10,076 nucleotides of DNA, from assembly GCA_038327385.1 (NCBI GenBank), contig JBBQKY010000089.1, forward strand, positions 1 through 10,076, read 5' to 3'. A model generated the notes under the pieces. The model saw nothing but the letters and a program-made list of their open reading frames with translations. It ran no database searches and had not been told where the DNA came from. Numbering within the stretch: the stretch's first letter is position 1; every line of letters starts with the position of its first letter. Source of the stretch: JAWWPG01 sp038327385. Lineage in GTDB: Bacteria > Actinomycetota > Actinomycetes > Propionibacteriales > Nocardioidaceae. The translations under genes were made by a program, and so were the position numbers. Below are positions 1 through 6,933 of the stretch, one piece after another.

Positions 1-31
1 CCGCCGCCACAGAGCCTGAAGAGGAGCAGCA

Positions 32-979
32 ATGACGACGAAGGTCGAGAAAACCATCACGGTCAACGTGCCGATCAGCTCGGCGTACAACCAGTGGACC
101 CAGTTCGAGGACTTCCCGCAGTTCATGGGCGGCGTCCAGCAGGTTGAGCAGCTCGACGGCATGCGCCTGCACTGGGTTGCCGAGATCGCCGGGGTGAAGC
201 GCGAGTGGTACGCCACAATCGTGGACCAGCGACCGGACGAGAAGGTCGCCTGGGCGGCGACCGAGGGCGCGACGAACGCCGGTGCCGTCTACTTCACCTC
301 AGCCGGGCCGGACGCGACGTCCGTCACGCTCGAGCTCGAGTACGAGCCTGAGGGCCTCGTGGAGACGGTCGGAGACAAGCTGAGCATCGTGGACAAGCAG
401 GCCCAGTCCGACCTGGGGAAGTTCAAGGAGTTTATCGAGAGCCGCTCGGTCGAGACCGGCGCCTGGCGCGGTGACCCCGCTATGGAGTCGGGGCAGCACC
501 TGCTCGTCCAGGACGTCCCCGGCACGATGACCGGGACGCCTGGCGTCGAGGCGGCCGCCATGTCGCAGGAGGACGACGGGAAGACCGGCATCTCGGGCAA
601 GGCGGCAGCGGTAGCCGGCGTGGCCGCCGCTGCAGTCGGGGTAGCCGCAGCCGCCGCTGTCCGCAGCGGGTCGAGCGAAGAGACACAGACGCCGACCGAG
701 GCACAGCCGGTGACGCCGATCCAAACCCAGCCGGTGACGCCCGTGGAGACGGAGCTGGTCACGCCGATCGAGACGGTGGCGCCTGAGGTGTACGTCGTAC
801 CGCCAGTAGGACTGGCCGATGATGTCCCGCTCGAGACACCCCCGGTCATCGACGACGCGGGTCTGGCTGACGACTCGTACGGCACGACGCCTGCGTCGAA
901 CGACGGGCTGCTTGCGGACGACGTAGCGCTCGACAGCACCACGCCGGGGATCACAGACGAGAACGACGGCAGCCGTTGA
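32..979 (+). CDS. SRPBCC-fold (polyketide cyclase/dehydrase-like) protein with long repetitive C-terminal tail
   Basis: This is a 315-residue protein. Residues 1-140 look like an SRPBCC/START-type helix-grip domain: an N-terminal strand with 'VEKTITVNVP', then the family-typical 'AYNQWTQFEDFPQFM' (about 19-32), a central Trp-containing strand region and a long C-terminal helix (about 115-138). Such domains bind hydrophobic ligands in a cavity; the ligand here cannot be inferred. Family members of this type are often about 150 aa, so the rest is an extension. It contains an Ala/Val/Gly-rich stretch at about 189-210 that is long enough for a weak membrane helix, three octads of Q/E-x-V-T-P-I/V-x-T at 225-248, and three acidic GL(L)ADD motifs near 260, 277 and 292. 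The start is supported by GAGGAG at 21-26, five bases before ATG. The domain call is firm; the function is unknown. Confidence 0.85.
   Translation: MTTKVEKTITVNVPISSAYNQWTQFEDFPQFMGGVQQVEQLDGMRLHWVAEIAGVKREWYATIVDQRPDEKVAWAATEGATNAGAVYFTSAGPDATSVTLELEYEPEGLVETVGDKLSIVDKQAQSDLGKFKEFIESRSVETGAWRGDPAMESGQHLLVQDVPGTMTGTPGVEAAAMSQEDDGKTGISGKAAAVAGVAAAAVGVAAAAAVRSGSSEETQTPTEAQPVTPIQTQPVTPVETELVTPIETVAPEVYVVPPVGLADDVPLETPPVIDDAGLADDSYGTTPASNDGLLADDVALDSTTPGITDENDGSR
704..775 (+). repeat. Three tandem 24-bp units coding Thr-Pro octads
   Basis: Three in-frame 24-base units encode QPVTPIQT, QPVTPVET and ELVTPIET in the tail of the SRPBCC protein. The units are similar but not identical at the DNA level, so the repeat is partly diverged. 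The composition suggests an extended, disordered Pro/Thr-rich linker. Confidence 0.8.
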
Positions 980-1001
980 GCCGAACCGGCCGGGCACTCA
1001 C

Positions 1002-1616
1002 ATGCGGATAGCGGTGTACGGCGGCGCGGGGATGATCGGGTCTCGGATCGTCGCCGAGGGACTGGCCCGCGACCATGCAATGACCGTGGTGACGCGCAGC
1101 CCAGCAGTAGGTCTCCCAGCCGGTGCGGTCGCGCGAGTCGGGAACGCAGCAGACGGTGACGACGTGGCGAAGGTCGCCTCGGAGTACGACGTCGTCGTCT
1201 CCGCCATCGGCCCCAGCCGCACCGGCGCCCGGGTAGAGCTCTTCCTCGACGCCCTGAGCTCGCTGGTTGACAACGTCGGGACCCGCCGGCTGATCGTGGT
1301 CGGCGGGGCCGGCTCACTCCAGGTAGCCCCGGGCCTGCGGCTCGTCGACACGCCCGAGTTCCCGCCGGAGCACCGCCACGAGGCGCTCGCGCAGCTGGCG
1401 GCCCTCGAGCTGCTGAGGCGCGGGGGAGGGTTCGTCGACTGGGTCTACGTGTCGCCTGCGCCGATCACGACGCCCGGCCGGCGGACCGGCACCTACCGGG
1501 TCGGGTCGGACTCGGTGCTGGGCGACTTCATCAGCGCCGAGGACTACGCGGTAGCCGTGCTGGACGAGATCGAGCGTCCGCGGCACCGTCGGGAACGGTT
1601 CGCCGTCTCCAACTGA
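1002..1616 (+). CDS. NAD(P)-binding Rossmann-fold oxidoreductase (NAD(P)H-binding/YwnB-like family)
   Basis: This 204-residue protein begins directly with a Rossmann strand and dinucleotide loop, 'MRIAVYGGAGMIGSRI', carrying the GGxGxxG pattern at residues 8-14. An Arg after the second strand ('VVTRSP') suggests a preference for NADP, which is inferred. Further family features are 'VVSAIGPS' for the fourth strand, 'RLIVVGGAGSL' for the fifth, 'WVYVSPAP' near 147, and the C-terminal 'ISAEDYAVAVLDEIE' helix followed by 'RFAVSN'. The length matches the small single-domain members often annotated as NAD(P)H-binding or putative NADH-flavin reductase. It lies 22 bases after the SRPBCC gene on the same strand with no obvious Shine-Dalgarno sequence, so it may be expressed from the same transcript. 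The substrate is unknown, and no classical SDR Tyr-x-x-x-Lys motif stands out. Confidence 0.85.
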   Translation: MRIAVYGGAGMIGSRIVAEGLARDHAMTVVTRSPAVGLPAGAVARVGNAADGDDVAKVASEYDVVVSAIGPSRTGARVELFLDALSSLVDNVGTRRLIVVGGAGSLQVAPGLRLVDTPEFPPEHRHEALAQLAALELLRRGGGFVDWVYVSPAPITTPGRRTGTYRVGSDSVLGDFISAEDYAVAVLDEIERPRHRRERFAVSN

Positions 1617-1623
1617 ACACCCG

Positions 1624-1646
1624 GTAGGAGCTCGAGATGGCTCTAC
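1624..1646. terminator. Weak hairpin at the convergent gene ends
   Basis: Bases 1624-1631 (GTAGGAGC) can pair with 1640-1646 (GCTCTAC): seven pairs, one bulged G and an 8-base loop. It lies between the stop of the oxidoreductase gene and the stop of the convergent ATPase gene (1643-1645), where a bidirectional terminator would be useful. There is no following T-run, so it would be atypical. Confidence 0.3.
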
Positions 1647-2821
1647 TGAGCGCTACCCAGCAGGCCGCGCCGGGCAACCCAGGTGGCGAACAGCGGGTCG
1701 ACGAATCGCCAGTAACCGGCGGCCGTCGGACCGTCGTGGTTCCGGGCGATGTGCTGACCGTCCTGACCGAGCTCCCGTAGCGCCGACTGCAGGGTGGCCC
1801 GGCTGAGCCCGGCGCGCTCGGTCGCGCGGGACCCAGTGGGCCGGATCTCGTCGGCCATGGCGGCCAGCACGGCCTTCTTCCCGGGGCTCAGCGAGTCCCA
1901 GACCACATGGTGGCCCTCGCTCGTCTGCCGGATGGCGAGGTCGACGATGGCGTCAGCCAGAGCTACTCCCTCGACGTCGGGGGAGTCCCGCAGCGTCGTA
2001 CTCCCGACTTCGCGCATGCCGAGCTCGCGATGCAGCAGGTGAGCGAGGAGCATGGTCCGCTGGGGGTGCCCCGACGCGGCGACGACCAACGGCGCGAGAG
2101 CATCGCCGGGGTCCTCGCCGAGCGCGGCAAAGCGCTCGGCCAGCTCCACGAGGGTCTCTTCGATCGGGAGCGGCGTCAGCTCCAGCGGCTCCGCCTGGCC
2201 GTACAGCGGACGCTCGCGGTCGGTGAACAACCGGCGCATCAGCGATGGCTGTGAGCCGGCGTAGATGTAGGTGGCGGCATCGCCGTGGTACTGGATGTGC
2301 GAGCGCAGCAGCCCGTCGAGCGTCGCGCCCGCACTGAGCAGGTCCTGGAACTCGTCGAACACGACCAGGACCGGCCGGTTGTCCCGCTCGAACAGCCGTA
2401 AGGGCAGGTCCAGCAGCTCCCCGGTCGCCATCAGCGTTGCCTCGTACGGCGCGGGCTGGCGCGGTGCCAGTGTCAGGCCGATACCGGAGGTAGTCAGGCT
2501 GACGCCGAGGCGCGAGCTGAGCCCTTCGAGATGCGCCCGGACCCGGTGGTCGTTCAGCCGGGCGTAGGCGGTGGAGATGCGAGCACAGACCTCAGCCAGG
2601 GAAGTCACGCCATAGAAGTCGACGTGCACGGTCCGCCAGCCGACCTCCTCCAGGCGACGGGCATGCGCCAGCAACAGCGACGTCTTGCCGTAGCGCCGGG
2701 GACCGGCAACCCGCACGTGGGCGCCGTCGACAGCCGCCAGATGAAGGTGCTGCAGCTCATCCAGTCGGTCGATCAGTCCATCACTCGTGATCGGCGTCTC
2801 GAAGGGGAAGGCGCGCGCCAT
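1643..2821 (-). CDS. Stand-alone AAA/STAND-like P-loop ATPase with C-terminal winged-helix-like region
   Basis: This reverse-strand ATPase has 392 residues from the chosen start. The opening 'MARAFPFETPITSDGLIDRLDEL' resembles the start of bacterial/archaeal-type AAA ATPases of the 'ATP-binding protein' family. Walker A is GPRRYGKTS (40-48), Walker B is VLVVFDE (151-157) with the catalytic-type Glu, and a sensor-like 'YAGSQPS' lies near 188. A 'GHPQR' motif is at about 251-255. The C-terminal third contains a helix-turn-helix-like stretch ('RAGLSRATLQSALREL') and the family-typical 'YWRFVDPLFATWV'. The open frame extends upstream to an ATG at 2929, but that start has no ribosome site and adds unconserved-looking sequence. 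The adjacent ATGs at 2824 and 2821 fit the family better. Such proteins are often of unknown function, so regulatory or stress ATPase roles are speculation. It is divergent from the ABC exporter genes. Confidence 0.8.
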   Translation of the reverse strand: MARAFPFETPITSDGLIDRLDELQHLHLAAVDGAHVRVAGPRRYGKTSLLLAHARRLEEVGWRTVHVDFYGVTSLAEVCARISTAYARLNDHRVRAHLEGLSSRLGVSLTTSGIGLTLAPRQPAPYEATLMATGELLDLPLRLFERDNRPVLVVFDEFQDLLSAGATLDGLLRSHIQYHGDAATYIYAGSQPSLMRRLFTDRERPLYGQAEPLELTPLPIEETLVELAERFAALGEDPGDALAPLVVAASGHPQRTMLLAHLLHRELGMREVGSTTLRDSPDVEGVALADAIVDLAIRQTSEGHHVVWDSLSPGKKAVLAAMADEIRPTGSRATERAGLSRATLQSALRELGQDGQHIARNHDGPTAAGYWRFVDPLFATWVARRGLLGSAQ

Positions 2822-2877
2822 CATCGGCCCGGGCCTGGAGACCTGTCCGACGTACGCTCGGTTGGTGGCATCGACCC

Positions 2878-2919
2878 ATCTTAAGACGCGTATGGGGCCA
2901 GCAATACATAGACGTATGG
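2878..2919. promoter_or_regulatory. Possible divergent promoter region with repeated CGTATGG
   Basis: This AT-richer patch lies between the divergent ATPase and ABC exporter genes. On the minus strand, TTGCTG (2904-2899) and TAAGAT (2883-2878) resemble -35 and -10 boxes, but with a short 15-base spacer. On the plus strand, TTAAGA (2881-2886) and TACATA (2905-2910) are weak -35/-10 candidates with an 18-base spacer. The 7-mer CGTATGG occurs at 2889-2895 and 2913-2919, 24 bases apart, which could be paired operator half-sites or chance. A minus-strand start from this patch would fall inside the longer version of the ATPase frame, which favours the 2824/2821 start. Confidence 0.3.
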
Positions 2920-2934
2920 AAGATGCCATGGCGC

Positions 2935-2972
2935 GGCAGCACGCCGGCGATTCGGCCGGCCGGTCGGCTGCC
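2935..2972 (+). promoter_or_regulatory. GC-rich leader stem-loop before the ABC exporter ribosome site
   Basis: GGCAGC (2935-2940) is complementary to GCTGCC (2967-2972), and inside it GCCGGC (2943-2948) pairs with GCCGGC (2955-2960) around a GATTCG loop. This gives two 6-bp GC stems separated by an asymmetric 2/6-base internal loop. The base of the hairpin ends one nucleotide before GAGG (2974-2977), the ribosome site of the GTG start at 2984. It could modulate translation of the exporter, but chance stems are common in GC-rich DNA. Confidence 0.35.
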
Positions 2973-2983
2973 CGAGGATCGTC

Positions 2984-4717
2984 GTGCTGATCTCTCTCCT
3001 GCGTCGCTTCCTGCGGCCCTACACCCCGTGGCTGCTCCTGGTTGTCACGTTGCAGCTCGTCGGCACGATGGCGTCCCTCTACCTACCCACCCTCAACGCC
3101 GACATCATCGACAAGGGCGTGATCACTGGGGACACGGCGTACATCCTCCACACCGGAGGATGGATGCTGCTGATCAGCTTTGTCCAGGTCATCTGCGCGG
3201 TCACGGCCGTCTACTTCGGCGCGAAGGCGGCCATGAGCTTCGGCCGGGACGTCCGCGGCGCCGTGTTCCAGCGGGTCGGTGAGTTCTCGGCGCGGGAGGT
3301 CACCCTGTTCGGAGCTCCGTCGCTGATCACCCGGAACACCAACGACGTCCAGCAGGTACAGATGCTGGTCGTCATGTCGGCCACGATGCTCGTGGCGGCC
3401 CCGATCACCTGCATCGGCGGCATCATCTTGGCGCTGCGCCAGGACGTCGGCCTGTCCTGGCTGCTGGTGGTGGCGGTGCCGGCCCTGGCCATCTCCGTCG
3501 GCCTGATCGTGGCGCGCATGGTGCCGGGCTTCCGCTCGATGCAGACGCGGATCGACGACGTCAACAGGGTCCTGCGCGAGCAGATCAGCGGCATCAGGGT
3601 GGTGCGGGCATTCGTGCGCGAGCGACGCGAGACGGAGCGCTTCGCCGCGGCCAACGGCGCCGTCTCCAGCAGCGCCCTGTACGTCGGGCGGCTGATGATC
3701 CTGATCTTCCCGGTGGTCATGCTGATCCTGAACCTGTCGAGCGTCGCGGTGCTGTGGTTCGGCGGTCATCGCGTCGCGTCCGGACAGATGCAGATCGGGG
3801 CGCTGACCGCGTTCCTCAGCTACCTCTTGATGATCTTGATGTCCGTCATGATGGCGACATTCGTGGCGATGATGGTGCCACGGGCGGCCGTCTGTGCGGA
3901 GCGGATCGAGGAGGTGCTCCAGACGCACTCATCGGTGCGTCCGCCCGACGATCCGGTCAAGTCGGTGTCCGGGCGGTCGCGCCTGGAGCTGCGGGATGTG
4001 GAGTTCGCCTTCCCGGGTGCGGAGTCCCCGGTCCTGTGCGACATCTCCCTGGTGGTCGAGCCAGGGGAGACGACGGCGATCGTGGGAAGCACCGGTGCCG
4101 GCAAGAGCACGTTGGTCTCGCTCATCCCTCGGCTCGTCGACGTGACCGGCGGTCAGCTGCTGGTGGACGGGGTCGACGTACGGCGACTGGACCCCGAGCT
4201 GCTCTGGCGGCGGATCGGCCTCGTCCCGCAGCGGCCCTATCTGTTCACCGGGACCGTCGCTAGCAACCTCCGGTACGGCAACCCGCAGGCCACCGACGAC
4301 GAGCTGTGGGAGGCGCTGGAGGTGGCGCAGGCGCGGGACTTCGTGGCAGCGATGCCGCAGGGGCTCGAAACTCCCATCGCCCAGGGCGGCACGAATGTGT
4401 CCGGTGGGCAGAGACAGCGGCTGTGCATCGCCAGGGCACTCGTCGCCGACCCCGAGATCTACCTCTTCGACGACTCCTTCTCCGCACTCGACCTCGCCAC
4501 CGACGCCCGGCTGCGCGCCGCGTTGAAGCCGCGGACAGCCGATGCGGCCGTCATCATCGTCGCCCAACGGGTGTCCACGATCACCGATGCCGACCAGATC
4601 GTCGTGCTGGAAGGCGGCCGTATCGTCGGGCGCGGGACCCACGAGGAGCTGCTGCTGACGTGTCCGACGTACGCCGAGATCGTGGAGTCGCAGCTCACCA
4701 TCGAGGAAGCGGCATGA
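2984..4717 (+). CDS. ABC exporter half-transporter, degenerate-site subunit (permease-ATPase fusion)
   Basis: This 577-residue type IV ABC exporter subunit carries a six-helix membrane domain (about 15-300) followed by a nucleotide-binding domain (about 333-577). Motifs: Walker A GSTGAGKST (368-376), Q-loop Q416, a canonical signature VSGGQ (472-476) and Walker B IYLFDDS (492-498). The catalytic Glu is replaced by Asp497 and the switch-loop His by Gln528 ('VAQRVSTI'). Known heterodimeric exporters of the TM287/288 and BmrCD type show these two changes in the subunit that builds the degenerate ATP site. The start is GTG at 2984 with GAGG six bases upstream. The stop overlaps the next ATG (ATGA), so the two subunits are coupled. 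Substrates of this family include drugs, lipids and peptides; none can be assigned here. Confidence 0.93.
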   Translation: MLISLLRRFLRPYTPWLLLVVTLQLVGTMASLYLPTLNADIIDKGVITGDTAYILHTGGWMLLISFVQVICAVTAVYFGAKAAMSFGRDVRGAVFQRVGEFSAREVTLFGAPSLITRNTNDVQQVQMLVVMSATMLVAAPITCIGGIILALRQDVGLSWLLVVAVPALAISVGLIVARMVPGFRSMQTRIDDVNRVLREQISGIRVVRAFVRERRETERFAAANGAVSSSALYVGRLMILIFPVVMLILNLSSVAVLWFGGHRVASGQMQIGALTAFLSYLLMILMSVMMATFVAMMVPRAAVCAERIEEVLQTHSSVRPPDDPVKSVSGRSRLELRDVEFAFPGAESPVLCDISLVVEPGETTAIVGSTGAGKSTLVSLIPRLVDVTGGQLLVDGVDVRRLDPELLWRRIGLVPQRPYLFTGTVASNLRYGNPQATDDELWEALEVAQARDFVAAMPQGLETPIAQGGTNVSGGQRQRLCIARALVADPEIYLFDDSFSALDLATDARLRAALKPRTADAAVIIVAQRVSTITDADQIVVLEGGRIVGRGTHEELLLTCPTYAEIVESQLTIEEAA

Positions 4718-6897
4718 GCGACGCGAAGCCACCGGCGACGGAGCCCGCCGACGAGCCGAACTCAGCCGGGACGCGTACCCAGCTGCCAGAAGCGGGTCGG
4801 CCTGGTGGTGCCGGCCGAAGCCCGTGGATGAACATCGCCATGCCGGTGGAGAAGTCCATGAACTTCGGGCCGTCGGCTCGTCGGCTGCTGGGCCGGCTGC
4901 GGCCCGAACGCGCGCGAGTACTTGTCGTCGGCGGGCTCGCTCTCGTGAGTGTCGGTCTGGGAGTGCTGGGACCGAAGATCCTCGGCCGCGCCACCGACAT
5001 CATCTTCGCGGGTGTCATCGGCAGCCGCCTGCCGAGTGGCCTGACCGCTGAGGAAGCCGCCGCGCGAGCGCGGCTGGGCGGGCATGGGAACTTCGCCGAC
5101 CTGATCCAGCACATGCACGTCGTACCTGGGCAGGGGGTCGACTTCACCGCGCTGGGTGATGTCTTGATGCTCGTGCTCGGGCTGTTCGTCGCTGCTGCGG
5201 TGTTCTCGTGGGCGCAGGGATACCTGCTGACCGGAGTCGTCACGCGCACCGTCTACCGGTTGCGTTCCGATATCGAGGACAAGATCAACCGGCTGCCTCT
5301 CGAGTACTTCGACGGGCGGTCCCGAGGCGAGGTCTTGAGCCGCGTCACCAACGACATCGACAACATCCAGCAGAGTCTCCAGCAGACGATGAGCCAGCTG
5401 CTCACCTCGCTCCTCACGATCGTCGGGGTTGTGGCGATGATGGTCTGGATCTCTCCGTTGTTGTCGCTCATCGCCTTCGTGACGATCCCGCTGTCCATCC
5501 TGGTGACCCGGCAGATCGCCAAGCGTTCGCAGCAGATGTTCATCGCGCAGTGGACGCACACCGGGGCCCTGAACGGCCAGATCGAGGAGGCGTTCACCGG
5601 TCACGACCTCGTGAAGGTGTTCGGGCGGCATCGCGAGGTGGAGCAGACGTTCGCGGACAAGAACGAGGAGCTGTTCTCGGCGAGCTTCGGCGCCCAGTTC
5701 GTCAGCGGCATCATCATGCCGGCGATGATGTTCATCGGGAATCTGAACTACGTTGCCATCGCGGTGGTCGGCGGCCTGCGCGTCGCCTCCGGGTCGATGA
5801 GCCTCGGTGACGTCCAGGCGTTCATCCAGTACTCACGTCAGTTCACCCAGCCACTCACCCAGGTGGCGTCGATGGCCAACCTCCTGCAGTCCGGAGTGGC
5901 ATCCGGCGAGCGGGTCTTCGAGCTGCTGGACGCACCGGAACAGGTGCCCGATGCTGTCGAGCCGGTCCAGGTGCGCGAGCCGCAAGGCCGCGTCGAGTTC
6001 GACCACGTGTCGTTCAGCTACGACCCGGCGAGTCCCCTGATCCGCGACCTGTCGCTCGTCGCCGAGCCCGGTAGCACCGTTGCGATCGTCGGGCCGACCG
6101 GCGCCGGGAAGACGACGCTGGTCAACCTGGTGATGCGCTTCTATGAGCTCGACGGCGGGCGCATCACGCTCGACGGCGTCGACATCGCCCGGATGAGCCG
6201 CCACGACCTTCGCTCCGAGATCGGCATGGTGCTGCAGGACACCTGGCTGTTCGGGGGCACGATCAGGGACAACATCGCCTACGGTCGGCCGGACGCTGCC
6301 GATGCGGACATCCTGGCGGCAGCTGAGGCGACGTACGTCGACAGGTTCGTGCACACGCTTCCGGACGGGTACGACACGGTCATCGACGAGGACGGCAGCA
6401 ACATCAGCGCCGGTCAGAAGCAGCTGCTGACGATCGCCAGGGCGTTCCTGGCGGACCCGTCGCTGCTGATCCTGGACGAGGCGACCAGCTCGGTGGACAC
6501 CCGCACGGAGATCCTGGTCCAGCGGGCGATGGCAGCGCTGCGCAGCGACCGAACCAGCTTCGTCATCGCCCACCGGCTGTCGACGATCCGCGACGCTGAC
6601 CTGATCCTGGTCATGGAGGCGGGCAGCATTGTCGAGCAAGGCACCCACGACGAGCTGCTGGCGGCGCAGGGCGCTTACTACCGGCTCTACTCGGCCCAGT
6701 TCCGCGGTGCCGCGGTCGATCTGGCGGCCGAGGAAGCCGACCTGGCGGCGGCAGCTGTCCCCGCTGCCGGCGAGTTGGTTGTGACCTCGGCTGACTGCCC
6801 CCTGGATCTCGACGAGTCGGGGCTGCGAGAGCAACGCTACGGCCGCGAGATGCGTTGGGCCACCCCGGAAGGCGACGGACCGCCGCCCTTGGTATAG
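4714..6897 (+). CDS. ABC exporter half-transporter, catalytic subunit with N- and C-terminal extensions
   Basis: This 727-residue partner of the preceding subunit starts at the ATG of the ATGA overlap, with GAGGA at 4703-4707 six bases upstream. The open frame continues further upstream, but that part lies inside the previous gene in another frame and is not real. Layout: a Pro/Ala-rich cytosolic N-terminus (1-45), the membrane domain (about 65-400) with a long first external loop (about 100-147), then the ATPase domain (about 425-665). Walker A is GPTGAGKTT (460-468), Q-loop Q508, Walker B LLILDEA with catalytic Glu589, and switch His620. The signature is ISAGQ (564-568) rather than LSGGQ, which pairs with the partner's degenerate Walker B. 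About 60 residues beyond the ATPase domain form an Ala/Glu-rich then Arg/Pro-containing tail of unknown role. Its stop codon is one base from the Zur box. Confidence 0.93.
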   Translation: MSDAKPPATEPADEPNSAGTRTQLPEAGRPGGAGRSPWMNIAMPVEKSMNFGPSARRLLGRLRPERARVLVVGGLALVSVGLGVLGPKILGRATDIIFAGVIGSRLPSGLTAEEAAARARLGGHGNFADLIQHMHVVPGQGVDFTALGDVLMLVLGLFVAAAVFSWAQGYLLTGVVTRTVYRLRSDIEDKINRLPLEYFDGRSRGEVLSRVTNDIDNIQQSLQQTMSQLLTSLLTIVGVVAMMVWISPLLSLIAFVTIPLSILVTRQIAKRSQQMFIAQWTHTGALNGQIEEAFTGHDLVKVFGRHREVEQTFADKNEELFSASFGAQFVSGIIMPAMMFIGNLNYVAIAVVGGLRVASGSMSLGDVQAFIQYSRQFTQPLTQVASMANLLQSGVASGERVFELLDAPEQVPDAVEPVQVREPQGRVEFDHVSFSYDPASPLIRDLSLVAEPGSTVAIVGPTGAGKTTLVNLVMRFYELDGGRITLDGVDIARMSRHDLRSEIGMVLQDTWLFGGTIRDNIAYGRPDAADADILAAAEATYVDRFVHTLPDGYDTVIDEDGSNISAGQKQLLTIARAFLADPSLLILDEATSSVDTRTEILVQRAMAALRSDRTSFVIAHRLSTIRDADLILVMEAGSIVEQGTHDELLAAQGAYYRLYSAQFRGAAVDLAAEEADLAAAAVPAAGELVVTSADCPLDLDESGLREQRYGREMRWATPEGDGPPPLV

Positions 6898-6912
6898 TGA
6901 TAATCGTTATCA
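6893..6912 (+). promoter_or_regulatory. Zur box overlapping the -10 region of the znu operon
   Basis: TGATAATCGTTATCA at 6898-6912 is a perfect 6-3-6 inverted repeat (TGATAA / TTATCA). It matches the general form of actinobacterial Zur operators, which are AT-rich 15-bp palindromes with TGA...TCA ends. It is the most AT-rich patch around, and lies 21 bases before znuA. TATAGT (6893-6898) or GATAAT (6899-6904) could serve as a -10 element, so bound repressor would block polymerase directly. No good -35 box is visible. Zur itself is encoded at the end of the operon, which supports Zur over other Fur-family proteins. Confidence 0.8.
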
Positions 6913-6920
6913 TTACTTGC

Positions 6921-6925
6921 GGAGG
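6921..6925 (+). promoter_or_regulatory. Ribosome binding site that decides the znuA start
   Basis: GGAGG at 6921-6925 is eight bases before the ATG at 6934. A possible GTG start at 6925 overlaps this site and cannot use it, so the ATG is preferred. Confidence 0.75.
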
Positions 6926-6933
6926 TGATTAGG

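Noticed and set aside
980..1001. GC palindrome CCGGCC near the SRPBCC stop as a terminator
   Set aside because: It is too short, lacks a T-run, and the next gene is only 22 bases away on the same strand.
289..1317. Long reverse-strand open frame opposite the SRPBCC and oxidoreductase genes
   Set aside because: Its translation is low-complexity Arg/Ser/Pro-rich sequence with no recognisable domain. It is a by-product of GC-rich third positions in the real genes.
2825..2929. N-terminal extension of the reverse-strand ATPase to the ATG at 2929
   Set aside because: No ribosome site precedes it, it crosses the likely promoter patch, and the family-like sequence begins at the 2824/2821 ATG pair.
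3083..3928. Reverse-strand open frame opposite the first exporter subunit
   Set aside because: Composition is rich in His, Asp, Arg and Gln with no motif, while the forward frame has clear ABC exporter motifs.
4306..4713. Upstream in-frame extension of the second exporter subunit, starting at 4306
   Set aside because: It lies within the conserved ATPase domain of the first subunit in another frame and is Arg-rich nonsense. The ATGA overlap with a ribosome site gives a better start at 4714.
5833..6834. Reverse-strand 333-codon open frame opposite the second exporter ATPase domain
   Set aside because: It mirrors the conserved Walker and signature region of the real gene, and no independent domain or ribosome site is seen.
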